Assembly (NCBI GenBank): GCA_002493515.1
Contig: DKYZ01000096.1
Location: 1 to 10,495 of the forward strand
Length of the DNA stretch: 10,495 bases
From: Porphyromonadaceae bacterium UBA7087
Lineage (GTDB): Bacteria; Bacteroidota; Bacteroidia; Bacteroidales; Muribaculaceae
Direction: 5' to 3'
Below the pieces are notes generated by a model. That model saw only the letters and a list, made by a program, of their open reading frames with translations, was not told the origin of the DNA and did not search any database. Below are positions 1 to 8,264 of the stretch, in pieces. Position numbers and translations under genes: made by a program. The number at the start of each line of letters is the position of its first letter. Within the stretch, counting starts at the first letter, position 1.

Positions 1-22
1 GGTTCGAATCCGTAATCGCCCA
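1..22 (+). tRNA. 3' end of a tRNA gene (5' part outside window)
   Basis: The first bases hold the end of a T arm (GG, loop TTCGAAT, 3' stem CCGTA), then a 7-nt acceptor 3' strand (ATCGCCC) and discriminator A at 22. No CCA is encoded, as is usual in many Bacteroidetes. The implied 5' acceptor would be GGGCGAT, which is common in tRNA-Val but not unique to it. The anticodon lies outside the window, so the amino acid cannot be assigned. A strong terminator follows 28 bases downstream. Confidence 0.8.
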
Positions 23-49
23 CTTCCCCAATCACTTACCATCCACAAC

Positions 50-88
50 GGACGGTCTGCCTTCCCGGCAGGCCGTCCAACCTTTTTA
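50..88 (+). terminator. Rho-independent terminator of the upstream tRNA transcript
   Basis: A 12-bp stem (GGACGGTCTGCC pairing with GGCAGGCCGTCC, one T-G wobble) closes a TTCCC loop. It is followed by AACC and a run of five T at 83-87. This is a textbook intrinsic terminator, placed to end the tRNA transcript. Repeat DNA starts directly after it. Confidence 0.88.
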
Positions 89-91
89 TAA

Positions 92-154
92 CGATTAGTG
101 ATGAGTGATTAGTGATTAGTGATTAGTGATGAGCTTTAAACGATTAGTGATTAA
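92..154 (+). repeat. Left heptamer array, consensus YGATNAR
   Basis: Nine consecutive 7-base slots run without a change of phase: CGATTAG, TGATGAG, TGATTAG three times, TGATGAG, CTTTAAA, CGATTAG, TGATTAA. Eight fit YGATNAR and one (134-140) is degenerate. The consensus is the reverse complement of the array at 205-281, so the two face each other around the hairpin at 161-191. The array starts four bases after the T run of the preceding terminator. It holds no reading frame of interest. Function unknown; heptamer satellites are known in other bacteria (for example the STRR repeats of cyanobacteria). Confidence 0.88.
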
Positions 155-160
155 CGAAGA

Positions 161-191
161 GCGGACCCAGGCCGGAATGACCTGAGTCCGC
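161..191. terminator. Hairpin at the centre of the heptamer arrays, possible bidirectional terminator
   Basis: GCGGACCCAGG (161-171) pairs with CCTGAGTCCGC (181-191), 11 positions with one C-A mismatch, around a 9-base loop. It is downstream of the leftward permease gene and downstream of the tRNA terminator on the other strand, so it sits where two converging transcripts would meet. No proper T tract follows on either strand, so a terminator role is tentative. It could instead simply be the axis of the inverted heptamer arrays. Confidence 0.45.
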
Positions 192-204
192 TAATAGTTG
201 AGTG

Positions 205-281
205 TTAATCACTTATCGCTTATCGTTTATCACTAATCACTTATCGTTGATCACTAATCACTTATCGTTGATCGTTGATCA
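205..281 (-). repeat. Right heptamer array, consensus YTNATCR (11 units)
   Basis: Eleven contiguous 7-base units with no gap: TTAATCA, CTTATCG twice, TTTATCA, CTAATCA, CTTATCG, TTGATCA, CTAATCA, CTTATCG, TTGATCG, TTGATCA. A 21-bp super-repeat of three heptamers occurs twice, identical, at 229-249 and 250-270, which points to recent slippage or unequal exchange. The consensus is the inverse of the array at 92-154. The last unit contains the stop codon of the leftward permease gene (279-281). Confidence 0.92.
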
Positions 282-1601
282 CTTGTATCTCGCCCAGCGG
301 ATGAGGTCTTTGACGGAGGGCTTCTTGCCGTACATGAAGATGCCGACGCGGTAGATCTTGGCCGCAATCCACGCCATGCCGACAAACGATGCAAACAGTA
401 TCGCCAGCGATACCCATATCTGCCACGACGGGACGTCGAACGCTATGCGCGACAGCATCACCATTGGCGATGTGAACGGTATCATGGAGAACCATACGGC
501 CGCCGTGGAGTTCGGGTCGTTGCCCAGCGACATAGAGAACATCAGGGCCACGATTATCGGCAGAAGAGCGAACGTCTGGAGCTGCGAGGCATCCTGCACA
601 TTATCCACCGCCGAGCCGATGGCGGCGAATATCGAGGCATAGAAGAGGAAGCCGCCTACCAGGAAGAGAAGTATGTAGAGGAACAGCTTGGCTATATAAG
701 CCACCGACGAAAACATCGCCATGGCCTTCACCATATCGGGATCGAACGATGACGCGGCAGCGTTGAAAGTGCCGGCATTGACCATAGCCACCTGCTCGCT
801 GAGCGACTCCGGCATGATGAACGGCATTACAAACGCACTCACCACGCACATCAGTATCGCCCATATCGTTATCTGGAGCACGGCCACCAGCCCCACGCCG
901 ATAATCTTTCCGAGCATCAGCTGCAGCGGTTTCACCGACGACACCACAAGCTCAAGCACACGGTTGTTCTTCTCCTCTATAATAGAGGTCATGACCATCT
1001 GGCCATACATTATCAGGAACATATAGAGGATGAAGGTCATGGCCAGGCCGAGGAAGAATGAGGTCATCGAGGATATGCTCTCCTCGTTACCCTCGTCGTC
1101 GAGACGGAGTGTACGCAGGCTCGTGTCTACCTTCACGCTGTCGAGAATCTGGGGAAGATTCTCTATATTATATTGTAGGAGGCGCTTCTCCTCCACCGTC
1201 TGGTTGATGATGCTGTTGAGCGCCGACTCGATCTCGAGCGAACCACTGTCGTGCATATAGAGGGCGGCTCCGGCGGGATTCTCCACCACATCAGGATTTA
1301 TCCACAGCACGGCGTCATACTCGTCATTGGCCAGGGCCGAGTCGAGCGGCTGCTTCACCTGCTTGAAGGTAAGATAGTCCATGTCGCCGCATTCCTTCAC
1401 CAGGGCGGGATATATCACCCCGCTGTTGTCCACCACCGCCATCGTGCGGTCGTCGGGGGTGGAGAAATTCATTATCAGGGCCGGCGCCACCATCATCAGC
1501 ACCATGAATAAAGGTGTCAGCAGCGTGGTGATGATGAAACTCTTCTTTACCACGCGTTCGCTGAACTCGCGTGATATCACAATTCCTAAGTTGGATCTCA
1601 T
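279..1601 (-). CDS. ABC exporter permease, NatB/ABC-2 type
   Basis: A 440-residue inner-membrane subunit of an ABC exporter that would work with the ATPase encoded just upstream. The N-terminus has a short cytoplasmic segment (MRSNLGIVISREF), then a membrane helix at about 21-45. A soluble extracytoplasmic domain follows, to about 180, and then a C-terminal bundle of five or six hydrophobic helices from about 180 to 430. Between the first two of these is the segment EEKNNRVLELVVSSVKP, typical of the ABC-2/NatB family (COG1668; B. subtilis NatB, YhaP). The start ATG at 1599-1601 lies 34 bases after the ATPase stop, so the two are co-transcribed. The substrate is unknown: sodium export is known for NatAB, but many relatives are uncharacterised. 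The stop codon falls inside a heptamer array. Confidence 0.92.
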   Translation of the reverse strand: MRSNLGIVISREFSERVVKKSFIITTLLTPLFMVLMMVAPALIMNFSTPDDRTMAVVDNSGVIYPALVKECGDMDYLTFKQVKQPLDSALANDEYDAVLWINPDVVENPAGAALYMHDSGSLEIESALNSIINQTVEEKRLLQYNIENLPQILDSVKVDTSLRTLRLDDEGNEESISSMTSFFLGLAMTFILYMFLIMYGQMVMTSIIEEKNNRVLELVVSSVKPLQLMLGKIIGVGLVAVLQITIWAILMCVVSAFVMPFIMPESLSEQVAMVNAGTFNAAASSFDPDMVKAMAMFSSVAYIAKLFLYILLFLVGGFLFYASIFAAIGSAVDNVQDASQLQTFALLPIIVALMFSMSLGNDPNSTAAVWFSMIPFTSPMVMLSRIAFDVPSWQIWVSLAILFASFVGMAWIAAKIYRVGIFMYGKKPSVKDLIRWARYK

Positions 1602-1635
1602 TTTCTTAAATCGTTATGGTTAGCTGATTATGCCG

Positions 1636-2601
<966 letters not shown>

Positions 2602-2679
2602 ACAGAAAAAGTTGATTATGACCTGTCCGGAAAGTCCGGCACAATAAGTAAGACGCAAGAGACGTCCTAATAGTTTCAA

Positions 2680-2929
2680 CGCCGTTTGTCCGCATAAATT
2701 ATTAACCCAGTTTCTTATTTCGGTTTTAGAACGTCCTCACTGGGCCTGAAACGGCCCCAATGCGGCTTAGCCAATGCGCAATGTCCTTTCCGTATCTATG
2801 CCAGACCCTCCGGGCCTGGCGCCCACGCTCGACATCCGATCGATTGAGGCGCAAGAACAACGACAACGTTTCCGTGCCAGGCATAAAATTGCGCACGCCG
2901 GGAATGAGTGTGTGAATATATGTCGGAAA
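2680..2929. other. Gene-poor spacer between divergent operons, with hairpins
   Basis: This spacer separates the leftward ABC operon from the rightward higBA operon. Short frames are open on both strands (2774-3004 forward, 2726-2998 reverse), but neither has a recognisable domain or a promoter, and they run into the higBA promoter. Visible structure: a strong hairpin at 2800-2820 (GCCAGACCC, loop TCC, GGGCCTGGC, one mismatch) and a smaller one at 2742-2757 (GGGCC pairing with GGCCC). Neither is followed by a T run. It could be a remnant of a dispersed repeat; I cannot assign a function. Confidence 0.4.
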
Positions 2930-2963
2930 GTTGCCGGAGGTTGGCAATTTTTTGCTAAATTTG
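2930..2963 (+). promoter_or_regulatory. higBA promoter with overlapping inverted repeats (candidate operator)
   Basis: The -7 element TAAATTTG (2956-2963) fits the Bacteroidetes consensus TAnnTTTG exactly, and GTTG (2930-2933) lies 22 bases upstream as a weak -33. The start codon of higB is 18 bases after the -7. Over the same stretch are inverted repeats built on TTGC/GCAA: TTGCC, 7 bases, GGCAA at 2931-2947, then GCAA, 4 bases, TTGC at 2944-2955, and a further TTTGC at 2960-2964. HigA-type antitoxins repress their own operon, so these are plausible half-sites. Confidence 0.7.
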
Positions 2964-2981
2964 CAGAATATTATATCGCTC

Positions 2982-3305
2982 ATGGACGTTATATTCATAG
3001 ATGATGCCCTTAAGGAACTCTACGAGTCGGGTGTCACCAAAGATAGTAAATATAAAAAACTGGCACGCGACCGTCAGTTTATCAAGGCCTATATCAATGT
3101 CATAGACGTGATGTTGGCAACTGAAAACGCTTCCCAATTGGCGATATATAGTTACCTCCATTACGAAAAATTAAAACATCGTCCCGAAAGCTCGGTAAGA
3201 ATACAAAATCGTCGCGTGGAGCGACTGCTGTTTACTGAACATGAAAACGGCATAGAAGTGCAATTAATAGAAATAGACTCGAATCATTATGGCAACAAAC
3301 GCTAA
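2982..3305 (+). CDS. higB: HigB-like toxin of a type II toxin-antitoxin module
   Basis: A 107-residue protein beginning MDVIFIDDALKELYESG. The pattern is that of the RelE/ParE-superfamily HigB toxins, which cleave mRNA at the ribosome: an N-terminal strand, the LKELYESG and SKYKKLARD helices, a central hydrophobic segment, and a C-terminal basic strand region RVERLLFTEHENGIEVQLIEI. The frame is open back to 2931, but that start would lie inside the promoter, so the ATG at 2982 is used. Toxin-first order and a 17-base overlap with the antitoxin gene match the usual higBA arrangement. The gene is visibly richer in A+T than its neighbours, suggesting transfer. Family assignment rests on pattern and context; the ribonuclease activity is inferred. 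Confidence 0.78.
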   Translation: MDVIFIDDALKELYESGVTKDSKYKKLARDRQFIKAYINVIDVMLATENASQLAIYSYLHYEKLKHRPESSVRIQNRRVERLLFTEHENGIEVQLIEIDSNHYGNKR

Positions 3306-3633
3306 AGATATAATCCCGGCGCACGCGACCCATCCCGGAAGCGTGTTAAGAAGTGAACTGGCGGCACTCGACCTTACGAATGCGGATTTTGCCAGAGCCA
3401 TCGATATGCCCCTTTCTGAGCTGGAAGAGCTGCTTAACGAGAAACGCCATGTCACAGAGGAGATTGCCGCGAAACTGGAGAATGCGCTGGGTATACCCTC
3501 TCGGCACTGGCTGAGCCTCCAAAGCCGATATCATTATGTGGTGAAGCGCAGAAAAGAGATTGATGCAGCCGAAATCACAGCCTCAATCAGGAAACCTTCG
3601 CTAAATCTACGTTTAAACCGGGCCGGTATATAG
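3289..3633 (+). CDS. higA: HigA-family antitoxin, XRE-type helix-turn-helix
   Basis: A 114-residue DNA-binding antitoxin. The N-terminal region has the HigA hallmark HPGSVLRSELAALDLT (from residue 15), followed by a helix-turn-helix at about 28-72 (NADFARAIDMPLSELEELLN ... ITEEIAAKLENALGIPSRHW style) and a C-terminal tail of about 35 residues. It would bind and neutralise the HigB-like toxin and repress the shared promoter. Its start overlaps the end of the toxin gene by 17 bases in another frame, which suggests translational coupling. No terminator hairpin is evident after the stop. Confidence 0.9.
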   Translation: MATNAKDIIPAHATHPGSVLRSELAALDLTNADFARAIDMPLSELEELLNEKRHVTEEIAAKLENALGIPSRHWLSLQSRYHYVVKRRKEIDAAEITASIRKPSLNLRLNRAGI

Positions 3634-3654
3634 GAATATCCCAAACTTTTGTAT

Positions 3655-3662
3655 TAATTTAG
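3655..3662 (+). promoter_or_regulatory. Weak candidate -7 element for the protease-glycosidase operon
   Basis: TAATTTAG differs from TAnnTTTG at one position and lies 61 bases before the protease start. No TTTG is found at the expected -33 distance. The 90-base gap between higA and the protease has no other recognised signal, so transcription may start here or read through from higBA. Confidence 0.3.
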
Positions 3663-3723
3663 CGGTATGAAATTATCGTAATCAGAAAAACCCTTAAATC
3701 AATAAGACACAACGACCTTCATT

Positions 3724-6700
3724 ATGAACAGATTTTTTATCGCAGCCCTGCTCACTGCCTCCGGAATCGCTGCCGCCTCGGCGGCCGACGCTCCCCGATG
3801 GCTACGCAACACTGCAATCTCACCCGACGGCACAAAGATAGCCTTCACCTACAAGGGTGACATATACACCGTGGACGCCAACGGCGGCAAGGCCACACAG
3901 CTCACCACCAACCAGGCCTATGACACCACGCCCATATGGAGCCCCGACGGACAGAACATAGCCTTCCAGAGCTTCCGCGACGGCTCGGCCGACATCTTCA
4001 TCATGCCGGCCGGTGGCGGCACGCCCCGCCGCGTCACCACCAACAGCGGCGCAGAGACCCCGCTCGCCTTCCTCGACAACACACAGCTGCTCTTCTCCGC
4101 CTCGCAGATGCCTACCCGCGAGACTTCACGCGGCTTCATGCCCCAGACATACGTGGTAGACACAAGCAAGGAGAACCCGCGCCCCAGGACCTATCTCTCG
4201 CTGCCGATGAAGGAGGCCAGCGTAAACGCCTCCGGCGAGCTTCTCTACAGCGACCGCAAGGGTGTGGAGAACGTATGGCGCAAGCATGAGCACAGCTCCG
4301 GCACGTCCGACATCTGGCTGCACAGCGGCGACTCATTTACCAAACTCACCGACTTCAACGGCCATGACCTCAACCCGGTGTGGAAAAACGGCGGCGACGG
4401 CTTCTTCTTCCTCAGCGAGGAGGACGGCACGCTCAACGTCTACGAGACCGGCCGCGACGGCAAGGGCCGCCAGCTCACCAAGTTCACGCAGCATCCCGTC
4501 CGCAGCCTATCGGCCGCGGCCAACGGCAAGCTCGCATTCAGCTGGGACGGCGACATCTATACCCTCACCCCCGGCGGCCAGCCTCAGAAAGTGACGGTGG
4601 AGATCGTCTCCGACCAGTATGACCCCGACAAGGTGAAATATTTCGCCGAGTCCGGCGTATCGAATTTCGCCGTCTCGCCCGACGGCAAGGAGGTGGCCTT
4701 CGTGATACGCGGCGACATCTACGTCACCGACACCAAATACGAGACCACCAAGCGCATCACCGACACCCCCTCGCAGGAACGCTGCCTGAGCTTCTCCCCC
4801 GACGGCCGCACGCTTGTCTACGACTCCGACCGCGACGGCTACTGGCAGCTCTTCACCGCCACGATAAAGAATCCCGACGAGAAACAGTTCGCCTACGCCA
4901 CCGAGATTGTGGAGGGGCCTCTCTATAAATGCGCCACCTCCGCGCAGCAGCCGGAGTTCTCTCCCGACGGAAAGAAAGTGGCCTTCCTCGAAGGGCGCGA
5001 CGAGCTGCGTGTGATCGACGTGAAGACAAAGGAGGTGGACACCGCCCTCGACGGCAAATACAACTACTCCTACTCCGACGGCGACATAACCTTCCAGTGG
5101 AGCCCCGACAGCAAATGGCTCCTCTCCACCTTCTTCACCGAGGGGGGCTGGAACAACCTCGACATCGCCCTGGTGAAGGCCGACGGCTCGGAGGTGGTAG
5201 ACCTCACCGAGAGCGGCTACAGCGACGGCAACCCGCAGTGGGCCATGGGTGGCAAGGCCATCACATTCTCCACAGCCAAATACGGCATGAAGAACCACGG
5301 CTCCTGGGGCAACCAGGATGATATAGTCTTCATGGCTCTCGACCAGGAGGCCTGGGACGACTTCAACATGACCGAGGAGGAGGCCGCCCTCAAGGAGAAG
5401 GCCGAGAACGAGAAGAAGGAGAAGGAGGCCGAGGCTGCCGACAAGAAGAAAGACAAGAAGAAGGATAAGAAAAAGAAGGATGGCAAGGAGGAGGCCGCGA
5501 AGGTGGAGGAGCTCAAATTCGACCTGGGCAACCGCCGCTACCGCACGCGCCGCCTGACGGAGAACTCCGCCTTCATCTACGACTATTTCCTGGCTCCCAA
5601 GGGCGACAAGCTATATTTCATCGCCAACGCCACGGAGGGGGGCTACAACCTCCTGCAGCGCGACCTGAAGAAGGGTGAGACCAAGGTGATGCTCAAGGGT
5701 ATCGCCGGCGGAATCCTTCCCGACAAGAAGGGTGAGAACCTCTTCGTGCTCGGCGCCGACGGCCTGAAGAAGATTGACCTCGGCAAGGGCGACGCGGAGC
5801 CGGTGGCCTTCAAGGCCGTCTACGACCGCAAGCCCTCGCAGGAGCGTGAGTATATCTACGACCACATGCTGCGCCAGGTCAACGACAAGTTCTACGACAA
5901 GAACCTCCACGGCGTCGACTGGGCCTACTACGGCGACCACTACCGCGAGTTCCTCCCCCACGTCTCCAACAACCATGACTTCGCCATCCTGCTGAGCGAG
6001 ATCCTGGGTGAGCTCAACGCCTCCCACACGGGCGGCGGCTACCGTCCCTCGGCCCACGGAATGGCTACTGCCAACCTCGGCGCGTTCTATGACGAGAGCT
6101 ACGAGGGCGACGGACTGAAGGTGACCGAGCTGCTGCCGCGCAGTCCGCTGGCCTCGAAGGAGGCTGACGTGAAGCCTGGCGACATAATCATGGCTATCGA
6201 CGACGTGCGCATCAAGGCCGGCGAGGACTACTTCCCCGCTTTCGAGGGCAAGGCCGGAAGCAAGGCACGCATCGAGATCAAGCGTGCCGACGGCAAGACC
6301 GACTACGCCACGGTGAAGCCGCTCGGTGCCGGCGAGAGAAACGGTCTGGTCTACCAGCGCTGGATAGAGCGCAACGAGCGCACCGTTGACTCCGTGAGCG
6401 GCGGCCGCGTGGGCTACGTCCACGTGGAGGGTATGGACAACGAGAGCTTCCGCACGGTCTATGACCGTCTGCTGGGCAAATACCGCAACTGCGACGCCGT
6501 GATTGTCGACACGCGCCACAACGGCGGCGGTTGGCTCCACAACGACCTGGCGGTAATCCTTTCGGGCCGCGAGTACGCGAAGTTCATGCCGCGCGGAAAG
6601 TATATCGGTTCGGAGCCCTTCTCGCAGTGGCACAAGCCTTCGGTGATGCTCGTCAACGAGAGCAACTACAGCGACGCCCACGGTTCGCCCTACGCCTACC

Positions 6701-6969
6701 AGACGCTGAAGATCGGCGACGTGGTCGGTGCTCCGATTCCGGGCACGATGACCGCCGTATGGTGGGAGACGCAGATCGACCCGACGCTCTACTTCGGCAT
6801 TCCGCAGGTGGCCAACACCAACCTTGACGGCAAGCCCCTGGAGAATGTGCAGCTCAACCCGGAGGTGATAATCTACAACACCCCGGAGCATGAGCTCAAC
6901 GGCATCGACGACCAGCTCATCGGGGCCACGAGACATCTGATGGAGAAAATCAACAGACAGAACAAATGA
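3724..6969 (+). CDS. Exported Tricorn-like S41 serine protease with PD40 beta-propellers
   Basis: A 1081-residue protein, close to the length of archaeal Tricorn. A signal peptide (residues 1-20, cut near ASA/AD) implies a periplasmic or surface location, unlike cytosolic archaeal Tricorn. Propeller repeats with SPDG motifs recur at about residues 33, 75, 319, 360, 415 and 460. A Lys/Glu-rich segment at about 551-597 follows, then the C1 region, a PDZ domain (about 785-867) and the S41 core. By comparison with Tricorn, the catalytic tetrad (Ser745, His746, Ser965, Glu1023) corresponds to Ser767, His768 (NASHTGGG), Ser983 (NYSDAHGSP) and Glu1040 (LENVQLNPE), so the enzyme looks intact; VIVDTRHNGGG spans 926-936. 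It probably trims peptides in the envelope. Its stop overlaps the next start (ATGA), so the two are coupled. Confidence 0.95.
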   Translation: MNRFFIAALLTASGIAAASAADAPRWLRNTAISPDGTKIAFTYKGDIYTVDANGGKATQLTTNQAYDTTPIWSPDGQNIAFQSFRDGSADIFIMPAGGGTPRRVTTNSGAETPLAFLDNTQLLFSASQMPTRETSRGFMPQTYVVDTSKENPRPRTYLSLPMKEASVNASGELLYSDRKGVENVWRKHEHSSGTSDIWLHSGDSFTKLTDFNGHDLNPVWKNGGDGFFFLSEEDGTLNVYETGRDGKGRQLTKFTQHPVRSLSAAANGKLAFSWDGDIYTLTPGGQPQKVTVEIVSDQYDPDKVKYFAESGVSNFAVSPDGKEVAFVIRGDIYVTDTKYETTKRITDTPSQERCLSFSPDGRTLVYDSDRDGYWQLFTATIKNPDEKQFAYATEIVEGPLYKCATSAQQPEFSPDGKKVAFLEGRDELRVIDVKTKEVDTALDGKYNYSYSDGDITFQWSPDSKWLLSTFFTEGGWNNLDIALVKADGSEVVDLTESGYSDGNPQWAMGGKAITFSTAKYGMKNHGSWGNQDDIVFMALDQEAWDDFNMTEEEAALKEKAENEKKEKEAEAADKKKDKKKDKKKKDGKEEAAKVEELKFDLGNRRYRTRRLTENSAFIYDYFLAPKGDKLYFIANATEGGYNLLQRDLKKGETKVMLKGIAGGILPDKKGENLFVLGADGLKKIDLGKGDAEPVAFKAVYDRKPSQEREYIYDHMLRQVNDKFYDKNLHGVDWAYYGDHYREFLPHVSNNHDFAILLSEILGELNASHTGGGYRPSAHGMATANLGAFYDESYEGDGLKVTELLPRSPLASKEADVKPGDIIMAIDDVRIKAGEDYFPAFEGKAGSKARIEIKRADGKTDYATVKPLGAGERNGLVYQRWIERNERTVDSVSGGRVGYVHVEGMDNESFRTVYDRLLGKYRNCDAVIVDTRHNGGGWLHNDLAVILSGREYAKFMPRGKYIGSEPFSQWHKPSVMLVNESNYSDAHGSPYAYQTLKIGDVVGAPIPGTMTAVWWETQIDPTLYFGIPQVANTNLDGKPLENVQLNPEVIIYNTPEHELNGIDDQLIGATRHLMEKINRQNK

Positions 6970-7949
6970 TAAAAAACATTCTTATCGCGGGGATGGTCGC
7001 AATGTGCGGCCTCCCCGCTTCCTTTACGGCGCAGGCACAGGTTTGCGAGAAGGATCTCGACGGCTACCTCTTCACCTATTTCAAGGGGAACCACATGAAC
7101 GACGAGCAGATATGCTTCGCCCTGAGCAAGGACGGGTTCAACTTCAAGGCGCTCAACGGCAATAAGCCTGTGATAGACTCGAAGAAGATATCCTCCACCG
7201 GCGGCGTGCGTGACCCGCACATACTGCGCGGCGAGGACGGCAAGACGTTCTATATGGTGGTGACGGATATGGTGAGCGGCAACGGCTGGGACTCCAACCG
7301 TGCCATGGTGCTGATGAAGTCAGACGACCTGGTGGACTGGGATTCGTCGGTGGTCAACATCCAGAAGCGCTACCCGGGTCAGGAGAATCTGAAGAGGGTG
7401 TGGGCGCCGCAGACGATATTCGACCGCGAGGCGGGAAAGTATATGGTGTATTGGTCGATGAAGCATGGCGACGGACCCGACATCATATATTATGCGTATG
7501 CCAACCCGGAGTTCACCGACCTGGAGGGCGACTACAAGCCGCTGTTCATTCCGGCGGACGGCAAGTCGTGCATCGACGGCGACATAGTGTATAAGGATGG
7601 TAAATACCACCTTTTCTATAAGACGGAGGGGCACGGCAACGGCATCCGCATGGCCACCACCGACTCCCTGACGTCGGGGAAATGGCAGGAGAGCCCGGAC
7701 TACAAGCAGCAGACCACCGACGCGGTGGAGGGTGCTGGCACGTTCAAGCTCATCGGCCAGGACAAATACATCCTGATGTATGACGTCTACATGAACGGCA
7801 AGTATCAGTTTACCGAGACCACCGATCTGGAGAATTTCAAGGTGGTGGATCATGAAGTGTCGATGGACTTCCATCCGCGCCACGGCACCGTCATCCCGAT
7901 TACCAAGGCCGAATACGACCGCCTTCAGCAGAAGTGGGGAAAGAAGTGA
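6966..7949 (+). CDS. Exported glycoside hydrolase, GH43-type five-bladed propeller
   Basis: A 327-residue single-domain enzyme with a signal peptide (about 1-24, ending TAQA/Q). The GH43 pattern is clear: general base Asp83 in GGVRDPH, a WAPQ motif, an aspartate in IDGDIVYKDGKYHLFY (Asp204 or Asp206) in the position of the pKa-modulating residue, and Glu255 in VEGAG as the likely general acid. GH43 enzymes mostly cleave arabinose, xylose or galactose linkages; which one cannot be told here. The gene starts inside the stop codon of the protease gene (ATGA), without an own promoter, and ends 15 bases before a terminator. There is no SusC/SusD pair nearby, so this is not a typical polysaccharide utilisation locus. 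Confidence 0.88.
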   Translation: MIKNILIAGMVAMCGLPASFTAQAQVCEKDLDGYLFTYFKGNHMNDEQICFALSKDGFNFKALNGNKPVIDSKKISSTGGVRDPHILRGEDGKTFYMVVTDMVSGNGWDSNRAMVLMKSDDLVDWDSSVVNIQKRYPGQENLKRVWAPQTIFDREAGKYMVYWSMKHGDGPDIIYYAYANPEFTDLEGDYKPLFIPADGKSCIDGDIVYKDGKYHLFYKTEGHGNGIRMATTDSLTSGKWQESPDYKQQTTDAVEGAGTFKLIGQDKYILMYDVYMNGKYQFTETTDLENFKVVDHEVSMDFHPRHGTVIPITKAEYDRLQQKWGKK

Positions 7950-7964
7950 GACATCCATAACCGC

Positions 7965-8009
7965 AAAACAACGGCTGTCCGTCCTAATCAGACGGATGGC
8001 CGTTGTTTT
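7965..8009 (+). terminator. Strong intrinsic terminator after the protease-GH43 operon
   Basis: A 19-nt arm (7965-7983, AAAACAACGGCTGTCCGTC) pairs along its whole length with 7991-8009, including two G-T wobbles, around a 7-base loop CTAATCA. The arm ends in GTTGTTTT, and the A/T symmetry would allow termination in both directions. Confidence 0.93.
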
Positions 8010-8163
8010 ACAAAACGCAGGAGTATCTTCACGCATCAGCAGGAGGAATAGATAAGCTCTGCGGCAACACACGCGATAGCGAAGAAGACGGCCGAGCACG
8101 TGGTCCGAGACGTCTCGTCTCCGAGCCCATCAGCTCCCGGTCCCGCCCAGCGAGACCGTTTTT
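8010..8163. other. Non-coding spacer before the first composite repeat
   Basis: No gene is convincing here. The only clear structure is a perfect 12-bp palindrome CGAGACGTCTCG at 8106-8117. A reverse-strand frame crosses this stretch and the adjacent repeat modules (8036-8431), but it has no domain and its composition follows the repeats. Confidence 0.4.
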
Positions 8164-8244
8164 CTATACTGAAAAATCCGCGTAGATCCGCTGCAATCCG
8201 CGTCTCCATCCCGGAGGCGCAAGCCACAGGGATATCCGCGATGA
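8164..8244 (+). repeat. Composite repeat copy 1, module A (A1)
   Basis: It aligns without gaps to 9214-9294, exactly 1050 bases away, with about 71 of 81 positions identical by eye. It contains ATCCGC three times at a 10-base period (8176, 8186, 8196), a fourth ATCCGC near 8234, and a short inverted pair ATCCC/GGGAT (8208-8212, 8229-8233). Non-coding as far as can be seen. Confidence 0.88.
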
Positions 8245-8264
8245 CGCTTCGCGAATATAGCGGG

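Noticed and set aside
92..281. CRISPR-like array
   Set aside because: Repeats are 7 bases long and contiguous with no spacers, and no cas genes are present.
2602..2679. Upstream start of the ABC ATPase at 2679
   Set aside because: The 26 extra residues look unlike the family N-terminus and would precede the conserved MDIIKAENI start; a short inverted pair CCGGA/TCCGG lies in this leader instead.
2931..2981. Upstream start of higB at 2931
   Set aside because: That start lies inside the -33/-7 promoter; the ATG at 2982 gives a normal HigB N-terminus and leader.
5611..6936. Long reverse-strand frame (441 residues) opposite the protease gene
   Set aside because: It is the shadow of a G+C-rich gene with strong codon bias; the sequence is low-complexity V/L/A/H with no domain, while the forward frame is a clear full-length Tricorn homologue. 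The same holds for 4507-5298.
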